NCBI GenBank assembly: GCA_013298955.1
Contig: JAAFJT010000027.1
Coordinates: 1-52,056 of the forward strand
Origin: Chitinophagales bacterium
GTDB taxonomy: Bacteria > Bacteroidota > Bacteroidia > Chitinophagales > Saprospiraceae
Direction: 5' to 3'
Length of the DNA stretch: 52,056 nt
The position numbers were made by a program, and so were the translations under genes. The notes under the pieces are model-generated. The model made no database searches and was not told the DNA's origin. It saw only the letters and a list, made by a program, of their open reading frames with translations. Below, piece after piece: positions 32,285 through 40,389 of the stretch (the first letter of the stretch is position 1; every line of letters starts with the position of its first letter).

Positions 32285-33120
32285 TAGTATCCATTATAGG
32301 CGTAGGTTTGATTGGCGGTTCGATGGCATTGGATTTACGCGCAACGGGGTTTGCAACTCAGTTGATTGGGGTTGAAAAAGACTTTAAAACAGGACAAAAA
32401 GCGGTACAATTGGGTTTGGTTGACCAAATTTTGCCTTTGGAAAGGGCGATTGACGCAGCAGACTTGATTATCTTGTCGGTTTCGATGGATGCGATGTTGC
32501 ATTTATTGCCCACGATTTTGGATAAGATTCAACATAAAATGGTTTTAGATGTGGGTTCTACCAAAGAAAAGTTGTTAGATTTGGTCGAAAAACATCCCAA
32601 TCGCGGTCGTTTTGTGGCAACACATCCGATGGCAGGAACGGAACATTCGGGACCAGAAGCAGCCATTCCAAATCTTTTTGCGCAGAAATATTGTGTTTTT
32701 TGCGATGTAGAAGCCAGTGATACGGATGCACAAGAAACGGTTCATCGTTTGTATAAAGCATTGAAAATGAATATTTTGTATTTAAATCGAAGTGAACATG
32801 ATGTCCATACGGCTTATATTTCGCACATTTCGCATTTAACCTCTTTTGCCTTAGCGTTGACGGTTTTGGAAAAGGAAAAAGACGAAGATAAAATTTTTGA
32901 ATTAGCGAGTAGTGGATTTCAATCAACGGTGCGTTTAGCCAAAAGTTCGCCTGATACTTGGACTTCGATTTTCAAACAAAATAGAGACAATGTTTTAGAA
33001 GTTTTGGATGAACACATTCATATTTTGAGCGTATTTAGGAGTTTGTTGATTAAACGTAAGTTTGACGAGTTTTATAAAATGATTCAACAAGCGAATGACA
33101 TTAAACGTATTTTAAAATGA
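32281..33120 (+). CDS. tyrA: Prephenate dehydrogenase
   Basis: This 279-aa enzyme oxidatively decarboxylates prephenate to 4-hydroxyphenylpyruvate with NAD(P). The Rossmann loop GVGLIGGS is at 7-14. The helical dimer domain has HPMAGTEHSG at 115-124 and SHISHLTSF at 181-189; these carry the conserved active-site histidines. Length is typical of the short monofunctional form without ACT or chorismate mutase domain. The ATG overlaps the aminotransferase stop (ATGA). The stop codon runs directly into a family C hairpin. Confidence 0.93.
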   Translation: MIVSIIGVGLIGGSMALDLRATGFATQLIGVEKDFKTGQKAVQLGLVDQILPLERAIDAADLIILSVSMDAMLHLLPTILDKIQHKMVLDVGSTKEKLLDLVEKHPNRGRFVATHPMAGTEHSGPEAAIPNLFAQKYCVFCDVEASDTDAQETVHRLYKALKMNILYLNRSEHDVHTAYISHISHLTSFALALTVLEKEKDEDKIFELASSGFQSTVRLAKSSPDTWTSIFKQNRDNVLEVLDEHIHILSVFRSLLIKRKFDEFYKMIQQANDIKRILK

Positions 33121-33393
33121 AAACACATAGTTCACATAGGGTTACATAGGACACATAGGTTAAAATACGCACCTATGTGAACTATGTGTTTTCATTTTTT
33201 AAACACATAGTTCACATAGGGTTACATAGGACACATAGGGTCTTTAACCTATGTGTCCTATATAATCCTATGTGAACTATGTGTTTTCATTAAACACATA
33301 GTTCACATAGGGTTACATAGGACACATAGGTTAAAATACTCTATGCGTTTTAACCTATGTGTCCTATGTAATCCTATGTGAACTATGTGTTTA
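33120..33393. repeat. Family C: three hairpins in tandem between tyrA and DAHP synthase
   Basis: Three inverted repeats follow each other at 33120-33192, 33201-33286 and 33292-33393. Each has arms of AAACACATAGTTCACATAGG and then GTTACATAGGACACATAGG or a variant, mirrored on the right. The first has lost the inner part of its right arm. The loops differ, and there are no unique spacers of constant length, so this is not CRISPR. Together they fill the 309 bp between two genes of one pathway and probably reduce or separate their expression. Confidence 0.9.
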
Positions 33394-33429
33394 AAACTTG
33401 TATAAATTCTTTAAAATCAATTTATTATC

Positions 33430-34518
33430 ATGCAAAAAAAGCCATTTATGGGGGTTGAAAAACGCCCCTTTTTGATAGCGGGACCTTGTTCTGCTGAAAC
33501 CGAAGGTCAAGTATTGAGCATTGCCAAAGATTTGGCGAAACAAGGCGAAATATCGCTTTTCCGCGCAGGCATCTGGAAACCAAGAACGCGTCCCGGTTCT
33601 TTTGAAGGCGTTGGTTCGGAAGGATTGAAATGGTTGCGCCGCGTGAAAGAAGAAACGGGTTTGAAAACAACCGTTGAAGTTGCGAATGCACACCATGTTT
33701 ATGAAGCCTTGAAATTTGGGGTCGATGTCCTTTGGATTGGCGCACGCACAACGGTCAATCCGTTCAGCGTTCAAGAAATTGCGGATGCGGTGCGCGGCAT
33801 TGATATTCCTGTGATGATTAAAAATCCAATCAATCCCGATTTAGAACTTTGGTTGGGCGCGATTGAACGACTTGAAAAAGCGGGCATTACTCGAATTGCT
33901 GCGATTCACAGGGGTTTTTCGCATCATACGAAAACGCGGTATCGCAATATTCCCCTTTGGGAAATGCCGATTGAACTGATTCGCCGCCGTCCTGATTTGC
34001 CGATTATTGGGGACAATTCTCATATTTGCGGCAATCGTCATATGTTATTGGAAGTGGCTCAACAACAAATGGATTTAAATTTTGATGGTTTGATTACGGA
34101 AGTGCATTGCAATCCAGATGAAGCTTGGTCGGATGCCAAACAACAAATCACGCCGAATCAATACCATGAATTGATTGGAAAATTGGTTTTACGAACTAAA
34201 TCGACCAATGACCCGCAATTTTTAGAAACGATTGAAGCCTTGCGGATTCGCATTGACGAAATTGACCAAGAAGTATTGAATATTTTGGGACGTAGGATGC
34301 AATTGGCAGACGATATTGGACGCTATAAAAAACGGAATAATATATCGATTCTCCAACCAGAACGGTGGAATGAAATCTTGCAAACAGGGGTCGAAAAAGG
34401 TCGGCAGCGCGATTTAAGCCCTGAATTTGTGATTCAACTGCTAAGTTCGATTCACCAAGAGTCGATTCGCCACCAGACTTTGGTGATGAATGCCAAAGAT
34501 GTGCCTGTCGTATCTTAG
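33430..34518 (+). CDS. Bifunctional DAHP synthase - chorismate mutase
   Basis: This 362-aa fusion has an N-terminal DAHP synthase of the KDSA-like (I-beta) type and a C-terminal AroQ chorismate mutase. The synthase (1 to about 255) shows AGPCSAE at 17-23, FRAGIWKPRTRPGSFEG at 44-60, KNPINPDLELW at 131-141 and ITEVHCNPDEAWSDAKQQ at 222-239. The mutase (about 265-350) begins LETIEALRIRIDEIDQEVLN and has the helical pattern of type II mutases. DAHP synthase condenses PEP with erythrose-4-phosphate at pathway entry, and the mutase makes prephenate, so the fusion links the first and branch steps. This order of domains is known in Bacteroidota. It is separated from tyrA by three hairpins. Confidence 0.93.
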   Translation: MQKKPFMGVEKRPFLIAGPCSAETEGQVLSIAKDLAKQGEISLFRAGIWKPRTRPGSFEGVGSEGLKWLRRVKEETGLKTTVEVANAHHVYEALKFGVDVLWIGARTTVNPFSVQEIADAVRGIDIPVMIKNPINPDLELWLGAIERLEKAGITRIAAIHRGFSHHTKTRYRNIPLWEMPIELIRRRPDLPIIGDNSHICGNRHMLLEVAQQQMDLNFDGLITEVHCNPDEAWSDAKQQITPNQYHELIGKLVLRTKSTNDPQFLETIEALRIRIDEIDQEVLNILGRRMQLADDIGRYKKRNNISILQPERWNEILQTGVEKGRQRDLSPEFVIQLLSSIHQESIRHQTLVMNAKDVPVVS

Positions 34519-34524
34519 TGTGTT

Positions 34525-34667
34525 TAAACACATAGTTCACATAAGGAGACATAGGGCACATAGATTGCTTGCGCATTTCAACCGCAAGCCATCTATGTGT
34601 CCTATGTCTCCTTATGTGAACTATGTGAACTATGTGTCCTATGTCTCCTTATGTGAACTATGTGTTT
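34525..34667. repeat. Family C hairpin with duplicated right arm
   Basis: AAACACATAGTTCACATAAG (34525 on) is mirrored by CTTATGTGAACTATGTG, which occurs twice (ending near 34626 and at 34667). The right arm has been tandemly copied. The arms read GGAGACATAGG where the 33120 cluster has GGTTACATAGG, and both sides carry the change. It lies 6 bp after the DAHP synthase stop and 6 bp before the stop of the convergent permease gene, so it could terminate both. Confidence 0.85.
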
Positions 34668-34673
34668 AAAACC

Positions 34674-35951
34674 CTACTTGAAGCGAATGGCTTTCAATGG
34701 AGAGATTTTAGTAACTAAAAACGTTGGCAATATTAAAAAAAGCAACGTGATTAAAAACGTACCTACATTCACCATTGTAATCAATGGAATATCGAAATGC
34801 ACAGGCGCGACGGATAGATAATAGTCTGATTCTGAAAGTTTTATAAATTTATATTTATTTTGTAGGAAACAAAGTCCCAAGCCGATAAAGTTCCCAATCA
34901 ACAGCCCAATCCCAACGATCATGCTCCCATAATACAAAAAAATGCGTTGAATCACCTTATCACTACTGCCCATCGCTTTCAACATTCCAATCATATTCGT
35001 GCGTTCCAAAATCAAAATCAATAACGCCGTGACCATATTCAAAATGCCTACAACCAACATCAATCCCAAAATAATCGCCTCATTCACATCTTGCAAATCA
35101 AGCCATTGAAAAATGGCAGGTTGTTCTTGTTTGATGGTCATCGTGTATAGATTGTTAGGAATCAATTCTTGCGCAATGTAATCATTCATGTTGCCCAAAT
35201 CAGATAAATTTTGGGTAAAAACCTCAAAACCAGCCACTTGTGTCGGAGACCAGCCCAATAAATCTTGCACTTGTTGAATATCAACGATGGCAAATTGTTT
35301 ATCATACTCCTCCAAACCCGTTCTATAAATGCCCGAAACTTGAAAAACGCGTTGTTGTTGTTGATTGTCTTTGACAAAATGGATGATGAATTTGCTGCCC
35401 GTTTTGAGTTTCAACCGATTTGCCGTTGATTGAGAAATCAATATATCTCGGCTCAATGCGGAATCCGAAGAAGGCGATAAGATTCGACCACTATCCAAAT
35501 TATGTTTTATAAAATCCCAATTATAATCTTTGCCTACGCCTTTTAAAACGATGCCTTCAAAATTATCTTTGGTTTTAATAATCCCCGCTTTCGTAGCATA
35601 GGCTTGCGCATGAGCAATGCCGCCCTGCGTTTTTAACGTTAAACCTGTTTTTCGATGCACGAATTGCACCGCTTTCACCTGTTTTAAACTATCCAAAAAG
35701 GACGGATTGACTTCAATCGGAGTGGGTTCAAAAGTCGTATTCACCGCAATACTTGTAATGTGAATATGCCCCCAAAAGCCAAACATTTTAGCCGATATTT
35801 CATTTTTAAACCCTTTTATCAGGCAAACCGCAATAATCATCACGGCTACACTGACTGCCACTGCTGCGGTCGCAATCCGAATTATCAATCGAGCAAAAGC
35901 AGCTTGTCCCGCAGCAACCACCCGTTTTGCTATAAAAAAAGAAAGATTCAT
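34674..35951 (-). CDS. LolC/LolE-type ABC transporter permease
   Basis: This 425-aa protein has a first membrane helix at about 20-45 and a periplasmic MacB/FtsX-type domain at about 50-280. Three C-terminal helices follow, with ILILERTNMIGMLKAMGSSD before the second and PLKAIRF at the very end. This is the LolC/E layout, in which the permease extracts lipoproteins from the inner membrane with the ATPase LolD. No ATPase gene is adjacent, as is usual in Bacteroidota. The overlap with FtsX-fold permeases of other systems means lipoprotein transport is likely but not certain. It is divergent from the CBS-domain gene. Confidence 0.85.
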   Translation of the reverse strand: MNLSFFIAKRVVAAGQAAFARLIIRIATAAVAVSVAVMIIAVCLIKGFKNEISAKMFGFWGHIHITSIAVNTTFEPTPIEVNPSFLDSLKQVKAVQFVHRKTGLTLKTQGGIAHAQAYATKAGIIKTKDNFEGIVLKGVGKDYNWDFIKHNLDSGRILSPSSDSALSRDILISQSTANRLKLKTGSKFIIHFVKDNQQQQRVFQVSGIYRTGLEEYDKQFAIVDIQQVQDLLGWSPTQVAGFEVFTQNLSDLGNMNDYIAQELIPNNLYTMTIKQEQPAIFQWLDLQDVNEAIILGLMLVVGILNMVTALLILILERTNMIGMLKAMGSSDKVIQRIFLYYGSMIVGIGLLIGNFIGLGLCFLQNKYKFIKLSESDYYLSVAPVHFDIPLITMVNVGTFLITLLFLILPTFLVTKISPLKAIRFK

Positions 35952-36075
35952 ATTTTTTTTGCGTTTGACACCTTGATTTTGTTAAATCTATTTCCATGTA
36001 AAATAAAGTTTGATTTTTATATTTACATATAAGTCGGATTAAAATTTCACTTTTTTGAAAAAAAGTGAAATAAAA

Positions 36076-36107
36076 TTTGCATTTCTCGGAAGAATAAAAT
36101 ATCTTTG
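36076..36107 (+). promoter_or_regulatory. Promoter of the CBS-domain gene
   Basis: TTTG (36076-36079), a 20-nt spacer and TATCTTTG (36100-36107) match the consensus exactly. The start codon is 82 nt downstream. Confidence 0.75.
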
Positions 36108-36189
36108 TTTCAGAATCATTTGCGCCAACAAGTGCGCTAAAAATCATCAACAAACCAATATTTGTTCATCCTCTAAAAACTTGGAAAGC

Positions 36190-36630
36190 ATGACCAGTAC
36201 CGTTGCTAACATCCTGCGGAAACGCCATAAAAACATCATTTCGGGTCCGCCAAACTTATCCGTCATTGAAGCGTTAAAAATCATGAACGACCGCAATATC
36301 GGTTCATTAGTCATCATTGATGGCGATTATTACAAAGGTATTTTTACAGAACGGGATTACGCCCGTAAAGTCGCTTTAAAAGGTCGGCGTTCTGTGGATA
36401 CGACGGTTGCGGAAGTCATGTCTGTTGATTTGCCCCGCGTCAGCCCGCGAGACCGCATTGAACATTGTATGAAATTGATGTCCGATAAAAATGTACGGTA
36501 TTTGCCCGTCATGGAGCAGCATCGTTTGGTCGGCATTATTTCCATTTTGGATTTGATTGAAGAAACGGTTTCCGTTCAGAGCGAAACAATTACGCATCTG
36601 CGGGATTACATGCAAGGTGGTTACGCTTAA
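36190..36630 (+). CDS. Two-CBS-domain regulatory protein
   Basis: With the ATG at 36190 as start (MTSTVANILRKRHKNII) the protein has 146 aa. The open frame reaches further back, but it crosses the promoter and is not credible. Two CBS motifs are arranged as a Bateman pair: SVIEALKIMNDRNIGSLVII with GIFTERDYARKV, then RIEHCMKLMSDKNVRYLPVM with VGIISILDLIEE. Such stand-alone pairs bind adenosine nucleotides or S-adenosyl compounds and regulate partner proteins. No partner is evident. It converges on the protease gene across a perfect bidirectional hairpin. Confidence 0.88.
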   Translation: MTSTVANILRKRHKNIISGPPNLSVIEALKIMNDRNIGSLVIIDGDYYKGIFTERDYARKVALKGRRSVDTTVAEVMSVDLPRVSPRDRIEHCMKLMSDKNVRYLPVMEQHRLVGIISILDLIEETVSVQSETITHLRDYMQGGYA

Positions 36631-36633
36631 TAA

Positions 36634-36683
36634 CCATAGATTTGGTAGTCGGGAAATAAATTTCCCGACTACCAAATCTATGG
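36634..36683. terminator. Family D bidirectional terminator, perfect 24-bp arms
   Basis: CCATAGATTTGGTAGTCGGG followed by AAAT pairs perfectly with the mirror sequence across a two-base AA centre. It sits between the convergent CBS and protease genes. The core GTAGTCGGGAAA/TTTCCCGACTAC recurs at 48787-48814. Confidence 0.8.
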
Positions 36684-36691
36684 TACAATCC

Positions 36692-38617
36692 TTATTTTTC
36701 AGTTGACAATATATCAAGATAATTCGCTATATGCAAATGACTTTCTTCTTGGATTTTCAAATCTAAACCATATTGTTTTGCAATTTCAGCCACTTCATTG
36801 GCTTTCAAACTGCCCGCAGTATGCAATTGACGCGACAAATCCAACAAAAAAGGTTTATTCGCTTCCAAAATTTGTCGGGTTTCCACCACCAAATTTTGAA
36901 TCATTTCCTCCACTGCCTTGTCTGTTATGAAGACATCCATTGGTGCAGTTGGGTTATTGGAATAATAGGCTTGGTATTTTTCGACAAAACCATACTTGCG
37001 AATGTAATCCATGGCAAGGTTCGACACTTCCCATCGGTCGTTGTGTCTGCCAATAGTTGCATTGCCCTCTCCAAAAACGAGGTCTTCTGCCAAACCGCCC
37101 GCCAAATAAATTTTGATTTTATCAATCATCGTCTGTTTGGTTTGGTGAATTTGATGCGGGAACGTGAACCCGCCCACATAATTCGATGCCACTTTGGACT
37201 TCAATTGCAACGGAGCCAATCCTAATAACACGCCATAAACCACCGCATGACCCGATTCATGCACTGAAACATTGGCAACCACATCATCAATATTCGCTTG
37301 TCGAATTTTATCAACCCGCCCAACATACGGAATTTCAACGATTTTACCTTTGCCGACTTTGGCAACAATTTTTTTACCTTCAAAATCATAATCAATCAAA
37401 ATTTTATTTTGACCAATCATCAACGCTTCAAATAAAATTTTAGCCAAATTCGTTTCCAAAATGTCAATCACCGAGCTAAAAACAGGTCTAACGCCTTGCA
37501 CTGGAAAAACGCCATTTTGATAAATCAACTCATTCATATGCTTATCCACCAACAATTGCACGTCAAACAACGCTTTGTTTTTAAGGATCACTTTCTCCAC
37601 TTCCCACTGAATCAATACTTCAAAATCTCTACGGCGTAAAGATTTATAAATCAAATGAATATTGCCAAAACGCGCCACTTGTTCGGGTTTGAACTTGCGC
37701 GAAAGGGCTGATTTGATGTCCACTAAGGTTATTTTCTCTGTATAAGCGTGAAAAATATCGGCATCTACATCTGCTTCGGACGTTTCCGAAGCCATACTAA
37801 ACGCTTCATCCAAATTCCCACTAATGATAATCAACGTTTTAGAATGGTCAATCGCCTCATAAATCTTCTTTTTCGTTTTGCGCACCATCATTTTTTTCAA
37901 AACCGAATCTTGATCCATGTCCGCAAGCGATTGTACATCGTCGTCTAACGAAAACAATTTTTTCAACTGTCGGGCTTGCCACAAGCCAATACTCGTATCT
38001 TCCGTTGAAGGCGGAGCCGCTTCCTCCCCTTCAGGCACAGGGGTTGCCGCCGCTTGGTCTTTTTGTTTTTTGCGCTGTTTGCTATAAAATAAAAAATCTT
38101 CTAAATAACGGTCAATTTCTTCCTTATCATCGCGTTTTGCCAATTTACCATCACTCAATAATTCCCAAAAATCTTGAAAACGCACATTTGGATACGGATT
38201 GCCATCAGGGTCAAGCGTATTAAATCGTTGGATTTCGTCAAACAAGACAATGGCAGGTTTGCCATCATTGAGACCATTCGCTTCCAAAATCCCACTGACC
38301 GAACTGCGATACGAATAATAACTACTCGACTCACTATTCGACAACTCCACCTCTGCGAAACGGTCTTGGTATTCCAATTTATTCACCATTTTGCGCACCA
38401 AGTCCGTTTTACCCACTCCTGTCATGCCCCAAAGACTGACAATTATCGGACGACTCAATACTTCGGGCATCAGATACCAGATTTGAATATAATCAACCAA
38501 TTCTTCTATCACATAGTCGATACCGACGAACTCTTTTTTAAGTTCGGCTTTGACTTTTTCGAGTTTTTTCTTTTTTCTCTCAATTTCTTTGAGATCAATC
38601 GTAATTTTTCTGGACAT
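36692..38617 (-). CDS. Soluble AAA+ metalloprotease: Clp-type ATPase fused to M41 (FtsH-type) peptidase
   Basis: The chosen start is the ATG at 38615-38617 (MSRKITIDLKEIERKKKKL), giving 641 aa; the earlier frame adds 24 unlikely residues. The ATPase has Walker A GMTGVGKT at 64-71, Walker B AIVLFDE at 122-128, a sensor-1 Asn near 268 (IIISGNLDE) and an arginine finger near 316 (QVARFGN). A ClpB-D2-like sensor-2 GVRPV lies near 375-379. An insert at about 165-245 is charged and Pro/Glu/Ala-rich. The peptidase follows, with HESGH at 453-457 and a third zinc ligand Asp near 527 in GRHND, matching HEAGH and ASND of FtsH. There is no transmembrane segment. The ATPase resembles Clp/HslU-type proteins rather than the classic FtsH AAA module, so this is an unusual combination, probably a cytoplasmic ATP-driven protease. 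Domain boundaries are estimates. Confidence 0.85.
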   Translation of the reverse strand: MSRKITIDLKEIERKKKKLEKVKAELKKEFVGIDYVIEELVDYIQIWYLMPEVLSRPIIVSLWGMTGVGKTDLVRKMVNKLEYQDRFAEVELSNSESSSYYSYRSSVSGILEANGLNDGKPAIVLFDEIQRFNTLDPDGNPYPNVRFQDFWELLSDGKLAKRDDKEEIDRYLEDFLFYSKQRKKQKDQAAATPVPEGEEAAPPSTEDTSIGLWQARQLKKLFSLDDDVQSLADMDQDSVLKKMMVRKTKKKIYEAIDHSKTLIIISGNLDEAFSMASETSEADVDADIFHAYTEKITLVDIKSALSRKFKPEQVARFGNIHLIYKSLRRRDFEVLIQWEVEKVILKNKALFDVQLLVDKHMNELIYQNGVFPVQGVRPVFSSVIDILETNLAKILFEALMIGQNKILIDYDFEGKKIVAKVGKGKIVEIPYVGRVDKIRQANIDDVVANVSVHESGHAVVYGVLLGLAPLQLKSKVASNYVGGFTFPHQIHQTKQTMIDKIKIYLAGGLAEDLVFGEGNATIGRHNDRWEVSNLAMDYIRKYGFVEKYQAYYSNNPTAPMDVFITDKAVEEMIQNLVVETRQILEANKPFLLDLSRQLHTAGSLKANEVAEIAKQYGLDLKIQEESHLHIANYLDILSTEK

Positions 38618-38880
38618 TTTTGTAGTCGGATTAAGGGTGCAATTGCTTTTGCATCGAATGGATGTGCAAAGGATGTAAAAAGTTTGCAAATATAGTCGAA
38701 AATTATTAAAAAATGGTGCTTATTTCATAATTTTGTTCTAAAATCTTCTTTTTTGAAGACTTTTTTTGGCAAAAAAAATAAAACTTAAAGTTTAGTTAAT
38801 TTGATTCTTATTGTGATGTGTACGTATTGTTACAGCGTCTCTTTTAGCGTATTTAGGCGTTATATAAGCATAGATTAAAG

Positions 38881-38991
38881 ATGACTGAAAAGTTAAATTT
38901 TTCTAAAAAAAGTCCTTCAAACAAAATTTTTATTCAACTAATCGGTTTAAGGGCAAATTTCCGTGAACCGATTCAAAAAGTAACAAGATGA
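38881..38991 (+). CDS. Possible 36-aa small protein or uORF coupled to the next gene
   Basis: A frame from the ATG at 38881 reads MTEKLNFSKKSPSNKIFIQL and ends REPIQKVTR, with its TGA overlapping the ATG of the next gene by 4 bp (ATGA). Such an overlap usually means translational coupling. Near its end the RNA can fold AATCGGTT (38940-38947) with AACCGATT (38966-38973). It is basic and not a known family. It may be only a chance frame. The rest of the 38618-38880 gap is AT-rich, and I see no clear promoter in it. Confidence 0.3.
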   Translation: MTEKLNFSKKSPSNKIFIQLIGLRANFREPIQKVTR

Positions 38992-39905
38992 AACTATTAG
39001 AAGGTGTTTTATTGCATGAGTTGATATTAATCTTATTGGGATTAATGGTCGGATTGGCATTATTATTTGCCTTTATGCGCACCGTCCATCAAAATAAGCC
39101 CAATTTGAAATTAATTTACGCATTTTCCATGCCGTTAATGATGATTGGCTACCCGAGTATTCAACGGGTTCAATTTGAGAACGGCGTTATCAATATTGAT
39201 AAAGTCTCCAAAGAGGTTGAAAAAAATCCATTGGACACTGTTTTGCAAAAACAATTATTGCAAAACGTACACCAATTGTCTGCTGCCCGCATGAATGAAA
39301 GTCCTTCCGCATTGAGCGCGGTGGCGAATGCACAAGTTGCTTTGGGGCGTTATGATGCTGCGCAAGCGTTGATTCATCAAGCGGCTCAGTTGGATTCGAC
39401 TTCCGCGCCTGTGGTAACAAGCAAGCAACGGATTAAGAAAAAAACGGATTCTAAAAAACAATTTGACCAAAAAGTAAAGCAGTTTGACAAACAGCTTAAA
39501 TCATTGGAAAAACAACCACACAATAAAGTCGTGCGCGATTCGATTGCGCAAGCCTTGAAAGAAGTTTCCGCAGAATCCGTTTCCGCAGATGAACAATCGC
39601 TGATTACGATTGCAACGGCAGCAGTCGTATCAGGTCATAGTGATACGGCGATTGATTTGATAGATAAAGTATTGAAAGTCAATCCTTCCAAAGAAGCGCA
39701 AGTTTTAAGAGCGCAAATTGTATCTGGTGATATTTTAAAAAAATATAATTCATATGCATTGCCTTCGCCTTCTAATAAGCCGCCTAAAACAAGTGTTGTT
39801 GAGAAGCCGAATGCCTCTGACAAAATAGTCATTACCAAAATAGTTTCAGATACAGGCGTTTTTTCGATTCGGGCAGTGCCGAATGCTATTTTGCGCTTTT
39901 TTTAA
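38988..39905 (+). CDS. Membrane-anchored TPR-like protein of unknown function
   Basis: This 305-aa protein has two hydrophobic helices near the N-terminus (about 8-30 and 42-57), with a short basic turn between them. A soluble region follows with helical repeats of TPR character: NPLDTVLQKQLLQNVHQLSA, then SALSAVANAQVALGRYDAAQ and HSDTAIDLIDKVLKVNPSKE. A strongly charged helix lies between (KKKTDSKKQFDQKVKQFDKQ). The C-terminal 50 residues are Pro/Ser/Lys-rich. It is probably an inner-membrane scaffold facing the periplasm or cytoplasm. The family was not recognised, and neighbours give no role. Confidence 0.7.
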   Translation: MKLLEGVLLHELILILLGLMVGLALLFAFMRTVHQNKPNLKLIYAFSMPLMMIGYPSIQRVQFENGVINIDKVSKEVEKNPLDTVLQKQLLQNVHQLSAARMNESPSALSAVANAQVALGRYDAAQALIHQAAQLDSTSAPVVTSKQRIKKKTDSKKQFDQKVKQFDKQLKSLEKQPHNKVVRDSIAQALKEVSAESVSADEQSLITIATAAVVSGHSDTAIDLIDKVLKVNPSKEAQVLRAQIVSGDILKKYNSYALPSPSNKPPKTSVVEKPNASDKIVITKIVSDTGVFSIRAVPNAILRFF

Positions 39906-39933
39906 ATTATACTTCACGCACGAACGTTTTGCG

Positions 39934-40069
39934 ATACAATGGGAACACGGATAACGCGGATGGGGCGAATTTTCACGGATTTTTTTTGAATTTTCACTAA
40001 ATTTTCACTAAATTTCAAAAAATCCGCGCTCACCCGCTCCATCCGCGTTATCCGTGTTCCCATTGTATC
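39934..40069. repeat. Family A inverted repeat
   Basis: ATACAATGGGAACACGGATA and its mirror TATCCGTGTTCCCATTGTAT are paired at the ends (22 or more bp perfect). The inner part contains a doubled TTTTCACTAAA. This copy has AACACGGATAACGCGG where the copy at 600 has AACGCGGATGACGCGG, and its right arm carries the matching changes. It lies 28 bp after the TPR-like gene. Confidence 0.85.
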
Positions 40070-40104
40070 CAAAACCACCCGACGCAAAGTATATCTGAAT
40101 CAGG

Positions 40105-40148
40105 AATGGGTGTATTCCAACTAATTTTAAAGTTAGAATACACCCATT
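40105..40148 (+). terminator. Hairpin with 18-bp arms
   Basis: AATGGGTGTATTCCAACT pairs with AGTTAGAATACACCCATT with one mismatch around seven or eight bases. No gene lies between here and the porin-like start at 40390. The remaining 40149-40389 is very AT-rich. Confidence 0.5.
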
Positions 40149-40389
40149 TTGATTGAGCCCATTTAAAAAATTCAGTATAAAAATGCTTTAATTGCATTGT
40201 TTTAAAAATAAAATTCTACATATAGTTTTTTTTATCTTTTGAAAGTTCTTTTTGAAAAATTAAAAAAATTTTTTTTTAATTTTTTTACAAAAAAACTTGT
40301 ACATATATAGATACTTATATACTTTTACACTTGTGTTCAACAGTAAACTTATTTATTTTTTATCACTCAACATTAAAAGACTTTTGAGT

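Noticed and set aside
33120-33393. Regular repeated units that could suggest a CRISPR array
   Set aside because: The units are inverted repeats with differing loops and no constant-length unique spacers, no cas genes are near, and the same element recurs at 34525 as a single hairpin.
36055-36189. Longer N-terminus for the CBS protein
   Set aside because: It would overlap a consensus promoter (36076-36107) and encodes a Cys-rich, non-conserved stretch.
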